64,000 nucleotides of DNA from the NCBI GenBank assembly GCA_014529385.2, contig CM043942.1, forward strand, positions 105,650,141 to 105,714,140, given 5' to 3'. Positions 33,340 to 44,126 of the stretch are shown in pieces. Within the stretch, counting starts at the first letter, position 1. Every line of letters begins with the position of its first letter. Origin of the DNA: Adiantum capillus-veneris (Eukaryota; Streptophyta; Polypodiopsida; Polypodiales; Pteridaceae). The notes beneath the pieces are model-generated. The model did no database searches. It was not told the DNA's origin and was given only the letters and a program-made list of their open reading frames with translations. Made by a program: the position numbers and the translations under genes.

Positions 33340-33698
33340 ATTTGGTGTCTCTTTTCTTGCTTAAGAAGAGAGGTACTTAAGTAGCCTATTAATGGTTGAT
33401 TTTGTTGATTATATTAGGGTAAGTGGGACTGGGATCTATTATCGGTTTTGTTGAGCCCACTATGTGGGATATGGTGCACACCTCGGGAGATTTGGTCTTA
33501 ATAATGGAGTCTTTTTATACTTGCCTACGGCTTTACCATTATTGAGCCATAAGAAGTCAAAAAGGAGATATCCCTTGGCAACTTCATTATGCTAGACTCA
33601 CTCCACTACTCTCTATAATTAACCAATTCGAGCCGTGGATTTAGATACTTAAGTGCCTATTTTCAAAGGCTAAGAGGAGTAGCAACTAAGATTTTGAA

Positions 33699-34588
33699 TT
33701 GCCAAAGCATACACTAAGTAAACACATAAGTTTAATTAACATGGCTGACAATAACCAAGAGAGTAGAATGAACATTGATAACTTTTATTTTTCACATGAA
33801 GATGCTAATGATGATGCCCCCATGTTTGTTAATTATCTTGTCACTAGGTTGCAACAAGCTATGGGCAACCCTACTTTGCAAGCCAAAGTTACTCAACAAC
33901 TTCGTGCTTATGGGATTTCCTTTCCTCTCCAAGAGGAGAGAGAGCTTAGGAGGCCTCTTGATGAGACCCCCAAAAGAAGAGTCCCTCCCATATGAGAGAA
34001 GGAATCCAAAGATCAAGAAAGTAATGAATCCCTAAATTCCTCCGAAGATGTGGCTCCACAAAGAAGGGGGACTAAACGATTGCGAACTCCTCCTAAGAAG
34101 AAACAGTTAACCCATAGTCCTTCTCCTCGTCACCCCAAAAGGGAAGAGAGGAAACCAAGGAAGAAAAGGGCAAGAAAGAGGTCACCCTCTTCTCCTTCTT
34201 CGTCACCTTCCTCCTCTACCGATGAAAGCTATGGCTATTCTCCTAGAGAATATAAGAGGGGAGGACATCGCAAATCTTATCCTGCATGGCAAAGGGCACA
34301 AAAGCTGGAAAGAGTATCTCTTTTCTCACCTATGATGGCACCTTTGGTGCTATCGACAAAGTATTGGCCTTCATCCAACAATTTGATACGACCTTTGGAG
34401 ACGGGGCTTCACGGTGTCCTCCAAGCTACGCCATGTAGCTATGCACTTCCAAAAATTGGCTCGTCAATGGTGGGCTAGCCTTTGTGGCAATGGCAAAGCC
34501 CCAAAGACATGGAAAAATCTATGAGTTTCCATCATAAAGCACTTCCTTGCAAGCGATGCAAAGGACAATGTGCTCACCGAATGGCGGG
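33699..34588 (+). pseudogene. Broken Ty3-type gag
   Basis: The first piece (33699-33995) starts MPKHTLSKH and includes 'NYLVTRLQQAMGNP'. After a stop, an Arg/Lys/Ser/Pro-rich piece follows (34050-34310). Then comes a capsid fragment in shifting frames: 'FDGTFG'-like 'YDGTFGAIDKVLAFIQQFD', a 'SKLRHVAMHFQKLARQWW' segment, and 'LASDAKDNVLTEWR' just before the 3' LTR fragment. These are recognisable Gag landmarks of a plant Ty3 family. At least three frame changes or stops are present, and the rest of the element is missing. Confidence 0.75.
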
Positions 34589-34963
34589 ATAGTTAATGCT
34601 TTCTACAAAGTTTATGTTATGCTTGTGATGCATGAAGCTTTCCATCTTCATTGCATCATCTATCTCACAAGGAACACAAGATTGTATTGTACCAAGTCTC
34701 TCTTGATGGGAGAAACTATAATACAAATGCTTATTGGAGGGGGGACCGGCTCCATATGAAACTGGTCCTCAACTATTGTCATGTTCTCTAAACTCTCTCT
34801 CTCTTGCAAAAGTATTGCTCATGCCAAGTTAACTAAGTACCATGTTTATGTTGCTACCATCAATTAAGTTCACCCGCTATGCTTACAAATTAATCACACA
34901 AAAGTGCTTCATCTAATTTCATAATTCGGCTACTCTCAAAATTCATAGGCCATTTCCATTACA
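34589..34963 (+). repeat. 3' LTR fragment
   Basis: It repeats 32945-33326 with small differences and ends TTCCATTACA. The left side is truncated at the gag junction. Confidence 0.85.
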
Positions 34964-35233
34964 CACAGTACCAAATGAGCAAAGAACCAAAGTACAAAAT
35001 AGTAGGAAATTGTGTACATAGTACCAAAGTACCATAGAACTAGAAAACCAAAGACACAAAGAATACCAAATTTTGTACACAATAGTAAACAATATCAAAA
35101 GAATCAAATAGTACCAAAGTACTACATAGTACCAAAATGTGTATAAATCAGTAGCAAAGTGAAAAATAGTACCAAAATCAATAAATCCAATTTGAAAGTA
35201 AGGTATAAATACCTAAAAAGAGGTCTTTCATCT
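34964..35233. repeat. Array of AGTACCAAA-type motifs
   Basis: At least a dozen copies of (A)GTACCAAA with variable short spacers. Similar arrays are at 31083-31140, 37280-37920 and 29520-29890. Confidence 0.7.
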
Positions 35234-35551
35234 TCATCGGAAATAAGTATTCATTATGGTCATCAAATTCTTCCTTTGGCTACATGACCAAAGCATCACA
35301 TAGCATTGCTTCCTCAAGTTGATGATAAATTCCTCCATATTAAGTTTGACCACACAATATTTGTATTGGGAGATTTGAACACCTCGGGGCCTACATCTTG
35401 TTGGGAATGGGATATTCCATAAATCTTTGGGTTCTTCAACACAATCCTTCAGTAGCACTCCATTGACATTCAAAATAACAAGGCACCCATCGCTCACCTT
35501 TACATCTTCCAACATTAATGACATATCCGTCATTCTTTCTTTAGCCACCAA
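35234..35551 (-). pseudogene. FCP1/NIF-like domain, N-terminal half
   Basis: The frame contains 'CLVILNVNGVLLKD', the position of the phosphatase active-site loop. Plant family members read L-D-x-N-G-(L/V)-L there, and HAD phosphatases need the first Asp as nucleophile. Here it is Asn. Further on 'EFIINL' and 'YVMLWSCSQRKNLMTIMN' match the E-F-(L)-x-x-(L/C) and V-(W)-S-S-x-x-x-x-N landmarks. The loss of the nucleophile suggests no phosphatase activity. The C-terminal half is at 31587-31868. Confidence 0.65.
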
Positions 35552-35797
35552 CTGTCCTTGGTTGTAGTACCACTAAACTATATGAGAAGAAGAACACAAC
35601 CTTTTTGCAATAGCAAAGTTGGACATTAGGCACCATAAAAATTTACCAGTTTTTTGACACTAGGAGATGGCAATTTACAAACACATTTACATCTTTCAAG
35701 AGTAGAGTGACATGACATCAAACAGATTGACATAAGCAAAATGGGATGGTATTTCATATTAAGCCAGAAGCAACTATAAATGCGGTCACAACAACAA

Positions 35798-36136
35798 CTA
35801 ATACTTGCAGGTTCGTTGCTTGAGGAAACAACCAATGAGATGCTTTCTAGATTTCACATTGAAGAGTTGAGAGAGAATGTTTGAGTCAATGCTATCACCT
35901 GTTTCTAAGGGTGTCGCATCAGGTGTATCCTTCACACCTTTGTCCCCCCCCCCCCCCCCCCCCAAACCTTTGGCCTTCTTCGCGCCTTTAGCCACCTCTA
36001 CATCTTTAGCCCCTTTGTCTTCCTCTGTGCCAAAATCCTCCTCTGAGCCTTTAAGCTTCTTGGCACCTACAGCCTCCTGTGCACTTTTAGCAGGTTCTAC
36101 TGTCCACTTTGCGTTTTTCCTCCTCTTTCTACCCAC
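35798..36136 (-). pseudogene. Lys/Ala/Gly-rich piece of the same locus
   Basis: It starts MGRKRRKNAKW and is followed by Lys/Ala/Glu-rich sequence and a Gly run encoded by the C20 homopolymer (35944-35963). It has a nuclear-signal-like basic start and no domain. It lies between the repeat region and the phosphatase half, on the same strand, so it may be the linker of that gene. Confidence 0.4.
35944..35963. repeat. C20 homopolymer
   Basis: Twenty consecutive C (G on the coding strand). Length variation here would change the reading frame. Confidence 0.97.
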
Positions 36137-36349
36137 CTTCTCCTATGCAAATTTTGATGTTGCATCCAAAAACTTTGTCATGGAGAGAACTTGAATTGCC
36201 ACCTCTTCAGCCAGAATTTCTTTGTTGATCTTATTGCCTTGGTCAATCTCCATTTCAGCAACTTCCTCAGTTGGATTACTTCCCCCTTGTTGTTTCTCCT
36301 ATTGTACCCTTCCCTCTTTACCCTGTTTAACGCATTCCTGCACTTTGGC

Positions 36350-36655
36350 TTTCAGCTGCTCTTCTCCCAAGCTTGAGTCCATAGTGCCCTCATCCCCTTA
36401 CCTTTCTGCTATGTTGGTATCAAGATCTTGTAGTATATCCTGCACTTCAGCTTTCATCTGATCCTCTCTCCTGCTTGAGTCTACAATAGGCTCAGTCCCT
36501 TTCCCTTCCATTGATCTTGGCATCAAGGTCTTGCAGTATTTCCTACACTTTAGATTTTACTTGATCTTCTCCCAATCTTGCATCTACAACAAGCTCAAGC
36601 CCTTTCCCTTCCACGGTGCTAGCATCAAGGTATTGACATATTTCTTGCACTGACT
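36350..36655 (-). repeat. Three tandem acidic/basic coding repeats
   Basis: On the minus strand three units of about 100 bp each encode a 'VQ(E/D)I(L/C)Q.LDA' segment, then a variable 'EGKG.E...D', then 'LGE(D/E)Q(V/M/L)K(A/S)(K/E)VQ'. Frame changes interrupt the array, but amino-acid similarity is clear in the three pieces. Confidence 0.6.
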
Positions 36656-36845
36656 TGTGAGGATCTTCCTGGAACATGTGATTCATGATTCGATTTGCTA
36701 TAACCATGGAGATCCTTCTGATCCACTAGGGTGCTGTTATGGGTGTCCGCACCAAAAGATCCTCTACCTACATATACATGAAGATGAAAGACAAGATTAG
36801 ATCATCAACTCAAATGTATATAAGCATAGTGTCCACCATAACACC

Positions 36846-37219
36846 TCACTTACTCTTCAATAATGACCTCCCTGACACCCAAGCCTTTGCCTCTGAAGGG
36901 ATTGCGGTATTGCAATGTGCCTTCACGCAAATATCTTTTGTTCTCAACATAGCTGCAAAACACAGTGGATGGTACTGATGCCGACAGGGAAGAATGAAGG
37001 TACCAACCACTAAGAAACCGCCAAAGCCTCCCCACCGGAAACACAAGTACCAAACACATGAATTGTGTTTTTAGTGTCCACAACATGAGGCCTTGGAAAC
37101 AATGTGCATTCCATTCCCCTCTTCACATCAACACACATCTTGCTTACAAAATCGTAATTGTCTTTGTTTTCCATGCACTCAATGTATAGCTTGGCATAAT
37201 CCATCTGCAAAAAAGACAT
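36846..37219 (-). pseudogene. Cys/His finger-like exon(s), frameshifted
   Basis: The first piece (37219-37010) includes 'DYAKLYIECMENKDNYDFVSKM' and 'VVDTKNTIHVFGTC'. A second frame continues with 'GTFILPCRHQYHPLCFAAML', 'DICVKAHCNTAIPSEAKAWVSG'. The Cys-x2-His-x2-(Y)His-x2-Cys...Cys-x4-Cys spacing looks like a treble-clef or RING-like zinc site. I cannot name the family. It probably is the upstream part of the FCP1-like locus. Confidence 0.45.
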
Positions 37220-37269
37220 AATCTATTAACTTATCTACCAGAAAAACAATTTGCAAGGAAGAACACACG

Positions 37270-37920
37270 CAATACAGAAACAATATGAAAACAGTACCAA
37301 AATACCACCAAAATAGTTCAAAATACGAAATGAGGCATAGTAAACACCAAAAATACCAAAGATAGAACCAATATAGCACCCAAGACGTATTTAGCAGTGC
37401 CCAAATAGTACCAATGGAGGACCAAAAAGTTTCCACATAGCACCAAAAGAAACAAGGAAGCACTAGAAGTACCAAAGACATTAACAACATAATACCCAAG
37501 TCAAACCCAACAGTACCCAATAAGACCAAAAAATCTATAACTAGAAAGTACCAAAGCAATACCAAAGGAGGTGAAAATAGCACCAAATGAACAAAAAAGC
37601 ACCTAGAGTACTGAGGATTGTGCCAACATAGCATCCAAATTAAAAAAAATGTTTAGTATATGAGTACCCAGAAGTACCAAACCAGTACCAAAATAGTCCA
37701 GAGAGGTACCAAGTGTAATAAAGAAGCACTAAAATTTGTCAAGGAAACTACCAACATAGCACCTAGTGTTTGAAAAAGTACCCAAACATTTATATAAAGT
37801 AGAAATACAAGTACCAAAGCACTAAAGAAATATTTTAGGAAAGTACCCAAAACAGTTTTAGAAAGTACCAAAACAGTTTCAAAATAGTCCCTAAGATTAC
37901 CAAACGAACAAAATGGGGTT
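37270..37920. repeat. Large array of AGTACCAAA/ACCAAA motifs
   Basis: The plus strand is full of GTACCAAA, CACCAAA and ACCAAAATA motifs with irregular spacing over 650 bp. Open frames on the minus strand here (Trp/Leu/Phe-rich) result from the motif composition and are not genes. Confidence 0.75.
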
Positions 37921-38612
37921 AAACAAATGGGCGAGCGAGTATTTTTTAGCAACAAAATAATCGAGCAAGTCCCTTTAGACATTCTTTCTTACTAAGAAAA
38001 ATTGCAAAAGTGCAAGTGGATTTCTAGTGTTTGTGCTCTTGCTCTCATTACCACAAAGATCATTGTCATCAAAGTCCTCTATGATGACTTTTCTTTGAGA
38101 GACTCTCCTAATTACACCCAAGTTTTCAAAATAATAAACAACCCCTAAATCACTGCACAATCACTACTAACAATCATATTTTTTACAATATATTTATCAT
38201 GTAATCAATACACTCATTTTAATCAACACACTCATCCTATGTTGAAAGCCAAGCATGAGGTAAAGTCTAGCTATGAGCACGCCATGATAACAAAATAATA
38301 GCATATCTTGATTCTTATGAGCAAAGATCTTTCATTATTACAGCATCAAAATCATTTGAGATTAGGACACCTTTATATCACAAATACAATAATCTTAATC
38401 ACATAATGCAACTACATGACATTGTTTGAGCTAGTGGTTTTGTAATCATGAAGAACTAATCAATTTTAAAACACCTCTAAATATTGAATAATCTATATCT
38501 ACAAGATCATTATAAAGGAAATTGAAGCTTTTCCTTTCTTCCATAGCCTCTATCTTCAAATTCACTTTACCTAACAGCAATGGCCTTGTTCAATGTGATT
38601 ACCAATTGCTAG
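37921..38612. other. No gene seen
   Basis: AT-rich sequence without recognisable features. Confidence 0.5.
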
Positions 38613-40165
38613 TGACGGGAGCAAAGCGAACCCCGAACCCCGACGGCCTCTAAAACACCGGGGACTGAATGGCGCACCTCGAGCCTGTCATGGTAAAGCA
38701 AACAGGGGGCACCACCTAGCTTCAGCGGCTAGGACGCAAACAACACACCACCATAACAAAGTTTACATCCAAGAGAGATGGATGCTTGGGAGTAATGATG
38801 AAGAGGAAAGGGAATGAGATCAAGTGAGAGAGAGAGAGAGAGGGTGAGGGAGGGGGTATAGCGGCTTAGTACTTAGGCACCACAAAAGGATGGCGAATCC
38901 GCACACCCTTCACACATACACAAGCTCACTCCAAACACAAGACTAGGTGGCGATTCCGCACACCTCACATGGGCAAAACATTGCAAGAAAACATACTCAC
39001 AAAACATCACGCTTTATTTAGAGAATAAGGCGATGAAATGGGGAGCATAGGGTAGGGGAATGAGAAGGGAGAGCGTGGTAGAGCACATGGCGGATAGGTG
39101 GGAGTTGATGGCGAAGACTCGCACGAGGGTTATGGCCATCATCCTTCATTTAGTTTCCCTTCATCTTCCATAGCCCAAGGGTGTAGAGGTCATGCTCAAG
39201 ACGAGCATGGTGATTGCGGTGATGGTGTGTGTGTGTGTGTGTGTGTGTGTGCACTAGGCACACACAGTGGATAGTTTACTCTTTGGTGATGGTGTGTGTG
39301 TTTAGTGTGATGGTGACCCCTCTTTATATACGGGAGAAGGGGGGAGAAATTCTAGAATTTAGAAATGAAGAAATCATTATCTACATAGGCCATGTGACTG
39401 TGGGCCCCATTTGTCTGGCTGTGTGTATATGTGCCAAAACAGCAATCTCATGAGAGAGAGACTAAGAGAGAGAGATGGGTTGATGAAAAAAAGTGAGAGG
39501 TGACATGGAGAATAAAGTAATTACAAGAGGGGAGAGAGGGGAGTGTGTTCAGAGGTGAATTTGTGTGCAGATGTGTGTGAACACAAGAAAAATCAGGTAA
39601 CCACCGGGTGGGGATGGGTCTGTGGGCACCTGTTTCAGTGAAAGTGAGTGTGTGTGAGTGTGGGGGAGGTTATTTAGCTACAAGACAAGAGACATGGCGC
39701 CCTTTAGAGAGAGGGGGGGGTATTTGGGTCATGGGATATGATAGGAGAGAGAAAGGGGGGGTGGGGTATACTATTTTGGAAGATAGGATAAGTTTCATGT
39801 GAGTTAGGGTGCATTATTGGTGAGTTAGAATGCATTATTGGTGAGAGGTGGGGTAGCTTGAGGGGAGAGAGAAAGGAGAAAGGACAAGGGGAAGAGAGAG
39901 GGGGTTGACCTTTTGAGTGGAGGAGAGAAAAAAGGGACACACGGTGGGGCATCAGTGAAGAAAAAGGAGGCAAGGTGGGGATGGGCTGCCCCGCAGGCAT
40001 GAGGTGGCCTATTTTACCTTTCTTATATATTTATATAATCATACTTTATTTTTTTCTTACTTTTTTCCAATGCCTTTTATCACTCCCTCCCTAAGAGGGG
40101 GTTTTCATGGGGTGGGGACGAGAGAAGAGGGGTATGGGAGCTTGGCTTGTGAAAAGCCCCCATCA
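38613..40165 (-). mobile_element. Solo LTR, minus orientation
   Basis: The plus strand reads TGACGGGAGC...GCCCCCATCA, a complete inverted copy of the LTR at 44625-46187. It is flanked by CTAG on both sides (38609-38612 and 40166-40169), a possible 4-bp target duplication. Neither a primer-binding site nor a polypurine tract adjoins it, so it is best read as a solo LTR left by recombination. It contains (GA)n, (TG)n (39225-39252) and a TATA-like CTTTATATACGG near 39330. Confidence 0.85.
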
Positions 40166-41278
40166 CTAGCTATTTGGGAGCTTTGATTTTTTTTAAAAAC
40201 CTGATTGTCACTCTACTTATCAACAAAATCATCAAGAAAGAAGGCATTCATGACATCAAAACATTCATAGCATTGAAGAGAGAAATCTATTAAATGGAAC
40301 CAAAAAAATATCCAATCCCTTCAATCATGGAGCAAAATGAATCGCCTCCGGCTTGCTGGCTGATCAACGGATGATTGTCGAGATCATTTTTCATTGGCGT
40401 GCGACTGTTAGACAGAGCTATCGTTGATTTTCACTTGTAGTATCCACTTGGAATACATTTCCATATATAGGATGATCAACATGTTCTTTTTGACTGGGAC
40501 ACACAAGCCAAGTGCTTTTTTCTTGCGGGTTGGCAATAGAAGTTGATATCGATGGAGCTTGGATGAGCAGTCAGCTTCCCTCTTTTAGGGCTTGCAAAAT
40601 GTAACTTTACTCTACATATCATACCTGCAAACGAACTAAGTCTTCCACATCCTTTTCAATATGCTAACTAGCAATGATTATGTTATGCATATCCCTGATT
40701 ATATTTTGAGAGAAAAACTTTGCCTACTTTTCATGGGTGCCCTACATTGCGACATCATTGTAGCATGTACAACAAGCCACTTGTCTTATTAACGCTAAGG
40801 ATGGATTTGGAAAACCATGCCCTTAATTGTATCTTAAAAGTATCTTTGACTCATGTGCATATGACACCAGACCCTTTGCTTTTGCAATCAATCCCTTGCC
40901 TTGCCTCTACAATTTTTCTGATTCAACACATTCATTCAAATATCGTTCGTGCAACTTATTGGTACATTGACATGGGTCTTGATTCTTTCCAAGTAGTTGT
41001 TCTCAGGTCCATTTCCTTCTAGATGTTTTGGATTTTTGTAGTTTTTTGTCATTCACACATTTCCCCATTGGGAGTGCCCTAGTTGTTCTCACAATTGTGT
41101 TTAAAGTGGAGACAACAACACAAGCATATGCAGCCATTAAAGACCTTGCCATATTGGACCTTCTTTTTGCCACCGTGATGACGATGAGTGTATATTTAGA
41201 AAAAGCACCTTCTATGTAGAGTGTGCATATCTAGCTCCATATCGAGTGCCCTTTTCACAAAGCAAGCATGCTATTTAG
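40166..41278. other. No gene recognised
   Basis: Short frames on both strands without recognisable domains. It may be old transposon sequence; I cannot assign it. Confidence 0.45.
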
Positions 41279-41533
41279 TGTTAGGTTTAATGGCCATGTG
41301 GCCGACCGCCCATCACTAATTGCTACTAACCCTAAGTGTACAGCTATACACTTATGTGAGCCACTAACACTAAGTACAATGTGTATTGTGCCTTAGTGCA
41401 TAAGATAGAAAAGAAATAAAGGAGGGGCACAGTGTGTGATGACTCTCCCCCTCCAACCTGTGTGTGTGTGGCTATGGTGGTGTGTTTGCGTATTCTTGTT
41501 TTGCTTTTGTTGTGCTCCGAATCCTCTCCTTCA
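41279..41533 (+). repeat. Short copia 5' LTR
   Basis: 255 bp, TGTTAGGTTTAATGG to CCTCTCCTTCA, two bases before the primer-binding site. No second copy is in the window, so the left boundary rests on the TG start only. Confidence 0.6.
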
Positions 41534-41535
41534 TC

Positions 41536-41547
41536 TGGTATCAGAGT
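41536..41547 (+). promoter_or_regulatory. Primer-binding site, initiator Met tRNA type
   Basis: TGGTATCAGAGT; consensus TGGTATCAGAGC. Confidence 0.85.
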
Positions 41548-42237
41548 GTTTTTATTCCCAAAATTGCTTCCGTGCGTGCGTGCACTTTCAAGAGTGCAAA
41601 CAGGGTTCCAACTTTGGCATCGGTAAATTCAGCATTCTGAGAGCGTTTCCAGCGGGTGTCCTAGGGTTAGGTGTACTAGGGTTTTACCCCCCTTTTGGAT
41701 CCATTTGTGCCATCAGAAACCTCATTTGAGCTATGGTTCAGGAGCTGAATTTTTCAGACCTCCTTTGGTATTTTGTGTTGTAGAGCTTCCATAGCCATCT
41801 ACAGGTACCATTATTGCAGTCTCTTCCATCTACGAGAGCCCACGGCTCATTCGGGAGTGTGTAGCCTCTTTTGGAGTGGCCTCATACACACACATAGAGT
41901 GGGAGTTTGATGGAATTGTCTTCTTTGACTACACGTATAGATGCAGGTATAGGTACAGGTACATAGAGCGGCTTGGTTAGCTTCCTTTGTGCTTCTCAGC
42001 CTTGATCTCGACTTCAGCTACGACATCAACATTGACTCATAGCTATAGGTTTTAGTGCTTGCGATATTGTGGTTCTAGTGGGAGCAATTTTTTATGCGTA
42101 CATGTATATATTGGCACTTTTGATAGTATTTGAGCTCTTTTGAGAGCGGTTTGACTCCCCACAGGGATATTTCTTTGCATGCACATGCTTTTGGCACCTG
42201 TTTGAGTCTCGAGGGGTTCACCATTCAGTACCCCCAT

Positions 42238-42419
42238 ATATAACGTGCGTTATGGGCTATTCAAAAAACCCCTCTTTTAACATGTCTGAATGAATAAAAT
42301 GACCCCTTATTTTAGGATTTTTTTCAAAATTGAATATAAAAACCCTTTATTTTAATGTATCTCTGTTAAATTGCCTAAATTTCTTGCATTTTAAAACCCC
42401 TTCTTGAACTTACGTCATA
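42238..42419. mobile_element. Diverged MITE copy
   Basis: The ends TATAACGTGCGTTATG and (reverse complement) TATGACGTAAGTTCAAG, with AAAACCCCTT-type blocks inside, resemble the MITE at 24372-24555 in length (about 182 bp) and composition. Confidence 0.55.
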
Positions 42420-42994
42420 CATTAACATGATTACAGAGTGCACCCCCCAAGGTTTGAGCATCATAAAAGACTTGTATATCTTTGTGGATACTGCCATCGT
42501 ACGCTTTTGTGGAGCCATCTTTTGGCTAGTACGACAGTCCCGGCCATTTTTGAGACTTGATCCGGATGATAGCCATTTCTGAGACTTGGTTCGGATGATA
42601 GCCATTTATGAGACTTGGCTATATGTTTTCTTGTATAACCTACGTTGTTGAGAGTCGATAGGTTGCGGTTTTTAATGAGCTGGGGTATTCTCAAATGTGG
42701 AGATACCTTCGATGATACAGGTAGCTGGAGCATCCCTTACAAGGCCTCGCCATAGGACATATATAGAGTGGTATAGGTGCTTTTGACGTCAAGTTGGCGG
42801 TCTATGGTCAGTTTGACAGTTTATGCACCTTAGTTGGTCTCTATACGGTGTGTTTTTGAGAGGCATTGCCCTCTTTTATGCTACTTTGTGAGTGACACAC
42901 TTGGTCATTTTGTCTTGTATTTTGGTTGACATAGTCCCAAATACAAAGGAGACTCTATAAAATATTCCCTGAATCTTTTGGTAGTTTTGTCACC

Positions 42995-43600
42995 ATGTCT
43001 ACTAGCAAAGACCATGACATTTATGACATAAAGAAGTTTGATGGCACTAATTTTCAGCTTTGGAAAAACCAAATGCATGATGTGCTTGTCCAAAAGAAGC
43101 AAAAGTTGCCTATTGCATATGTGGCTAGAATTGAATATATGCACATGAATCAGTTTTAGTGGGAGGAGCTAGATGAGCTATATAGGTCTACGACTAGACT
43201 GCACCTTGGTGAGTCGGTGTACTTTTCAGTGTTAGAATGCAAGACTGCTCATGCTTTATGGCAGAAATTATGCGACACTTACAAAAAGGATATGGCTAGC
43301 AATAAGGTTTTCTTCATGCAAAAACTTTTCAACCTTCGTATGAAGGAGTCAGCTAGCATTGCAAGCCATATCGATGATTTTGATTCTCTTTTTGCCCAAA
43401 TTCGTGCACAACACATGACCATTTTTTATGAGATGAAAGCAATCTTTTTGCTTTGTTCGTTGCCACTCTCTTGGGATATCTTTTGCATAGATATTAATAA
43501 CTGTGCTCCTAATGGTACACTAAAGTAAGATGATGTTACTAGTGCACTTTTGTCAGAGGAGATGCATCGGAAGACCATGACTAGCCCGCGAAGCTCATTA
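42995..43600 (+). pseudogene. Copia Gag, N-terminal part
   Basis: It starts MSTSKDHDIYDIKKFDGTNF, typical of plant copia Gag ('F.G.NF..WK..M'). It continues with 'LWQKLCDTYKKDMASNKVFFMQKLFNLRM' and 'LLCSLPLSWD', both family landmarks. In-frame stops are at about 43157 (after NQF) and 43526. A frameshift near 43600 leads to the zinc-knuckle region. Confidence 0.85.
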
Positions 43601-43601
43601 T

Positions 43602-44126
43602 GTGCAAAGGGATGATAAGAAACGTAAGGGCCGTTCTTTGCAACGTGAGTCCAAGAAAGAGGGAAATAGAGATGCATCAAAGGGTAGATCAAAGTCTCGT
43701 AGTCGCCACAATGTTCAATGCCATTATTGTGATAAGTTTGGTCACATAAAGAAGGATTGTTATGCTTGGAAGTGTGACAAAGAGAAGGACAAAGGTAAAA
43801 GCAAAGATCATGATGATAAAGAGGAGAAACCAAAGAGTTCGGTTAAGATTGAAGAATTGAACATAGTTCAGGATGACAATGATGTGCAAGACATTAATAT
43901 GTTGACTAAAAATAATGATTTATTTTATGATGCACAGGAAACTCTATCTTTGCACAGTTCTATGCCAGCTGAACTCCTTGTTAGTGGTCAAATATCATAT
44001 ACATGGATTCTTGATTCGGGTGCTTCTTGCATGTCACACCTCATAGGAATTGGTTTACTACATACAAGGAAACCATTGGCTTTGTTACACTTGGTGACAA
44101 TTATTCTTGTGACATTGTTGGCGTAG
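43602..44126 (+). pseudogene. Copia zinc knuckle and protease start
   Basis: A basic stretch is followed by CHYCDKFGHIKKDC (CX2CX4HX4C), a Lys/Asp-rich linker and 'WILDSGASC', the protease active site with Asp-Ser-Gly intact. A frameshift right after it continues as 'HVTPHRNWF' in the next frame (44027 onward). Confidence 0.85.

Larger units (their letters stand above)
32013..34963 (+). mobile_element. Non-autonomous or deleted plus-strand LTR element
   Basis: It has a 5' LTR ending ...TTCCATTACA at 33326, a Met-tRNA primer-binding site (33328-33339) and a broken Ty3-type gag. A partial 3' LTR (34589-34963) repeats 32945-33326 of the 5' LTR. The LTR start at 32013 (TGTTAAAAGTCC) is a guess, because the 3' copy is truncated on its left. 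No pol sequence remains. It lies antisense between the two halves of the FCP1-like domain. Confidence 0.7.
31163..37219 (-). pseudogene. Decayed multi-exon gene with FCP1/NIF phosphatase-like domain
   Basis: This is an inferred gene locus on the minus strand built from separate coding-like pieces: a Cys/His finger-like piece (36846-37219), Glu/Lys-rich repeats (36350-36655), a Lys-rich piece (35798-36136) and two phosphatase-like pieces (35234-35551 and 31587-31868). A possible C-terminal piece lies at 31163-31411. The phosphatase pieces match the order of plant FCP1-like (NLI-interacting factor) phosphatases. FCP1 proteins dephosphorylate the RNA polymerase II tail in the nucleus; many plant relatives are uncharacterised. 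Frameshifts, a tandem duplication (31374-31574) and an inserted LTR element (about 32013-34963) argue for a pseudogene. Exon joins were not resolved. Confidence 0.5.

Noticed and set aside
37179-37982. Minus-strand hydrophobic Leu/Phe/Trp-rich frames that look like membrane proteins
   Set aside because: They are the complement of dense ACCAAA motifs; no start context, no family, frames broken.
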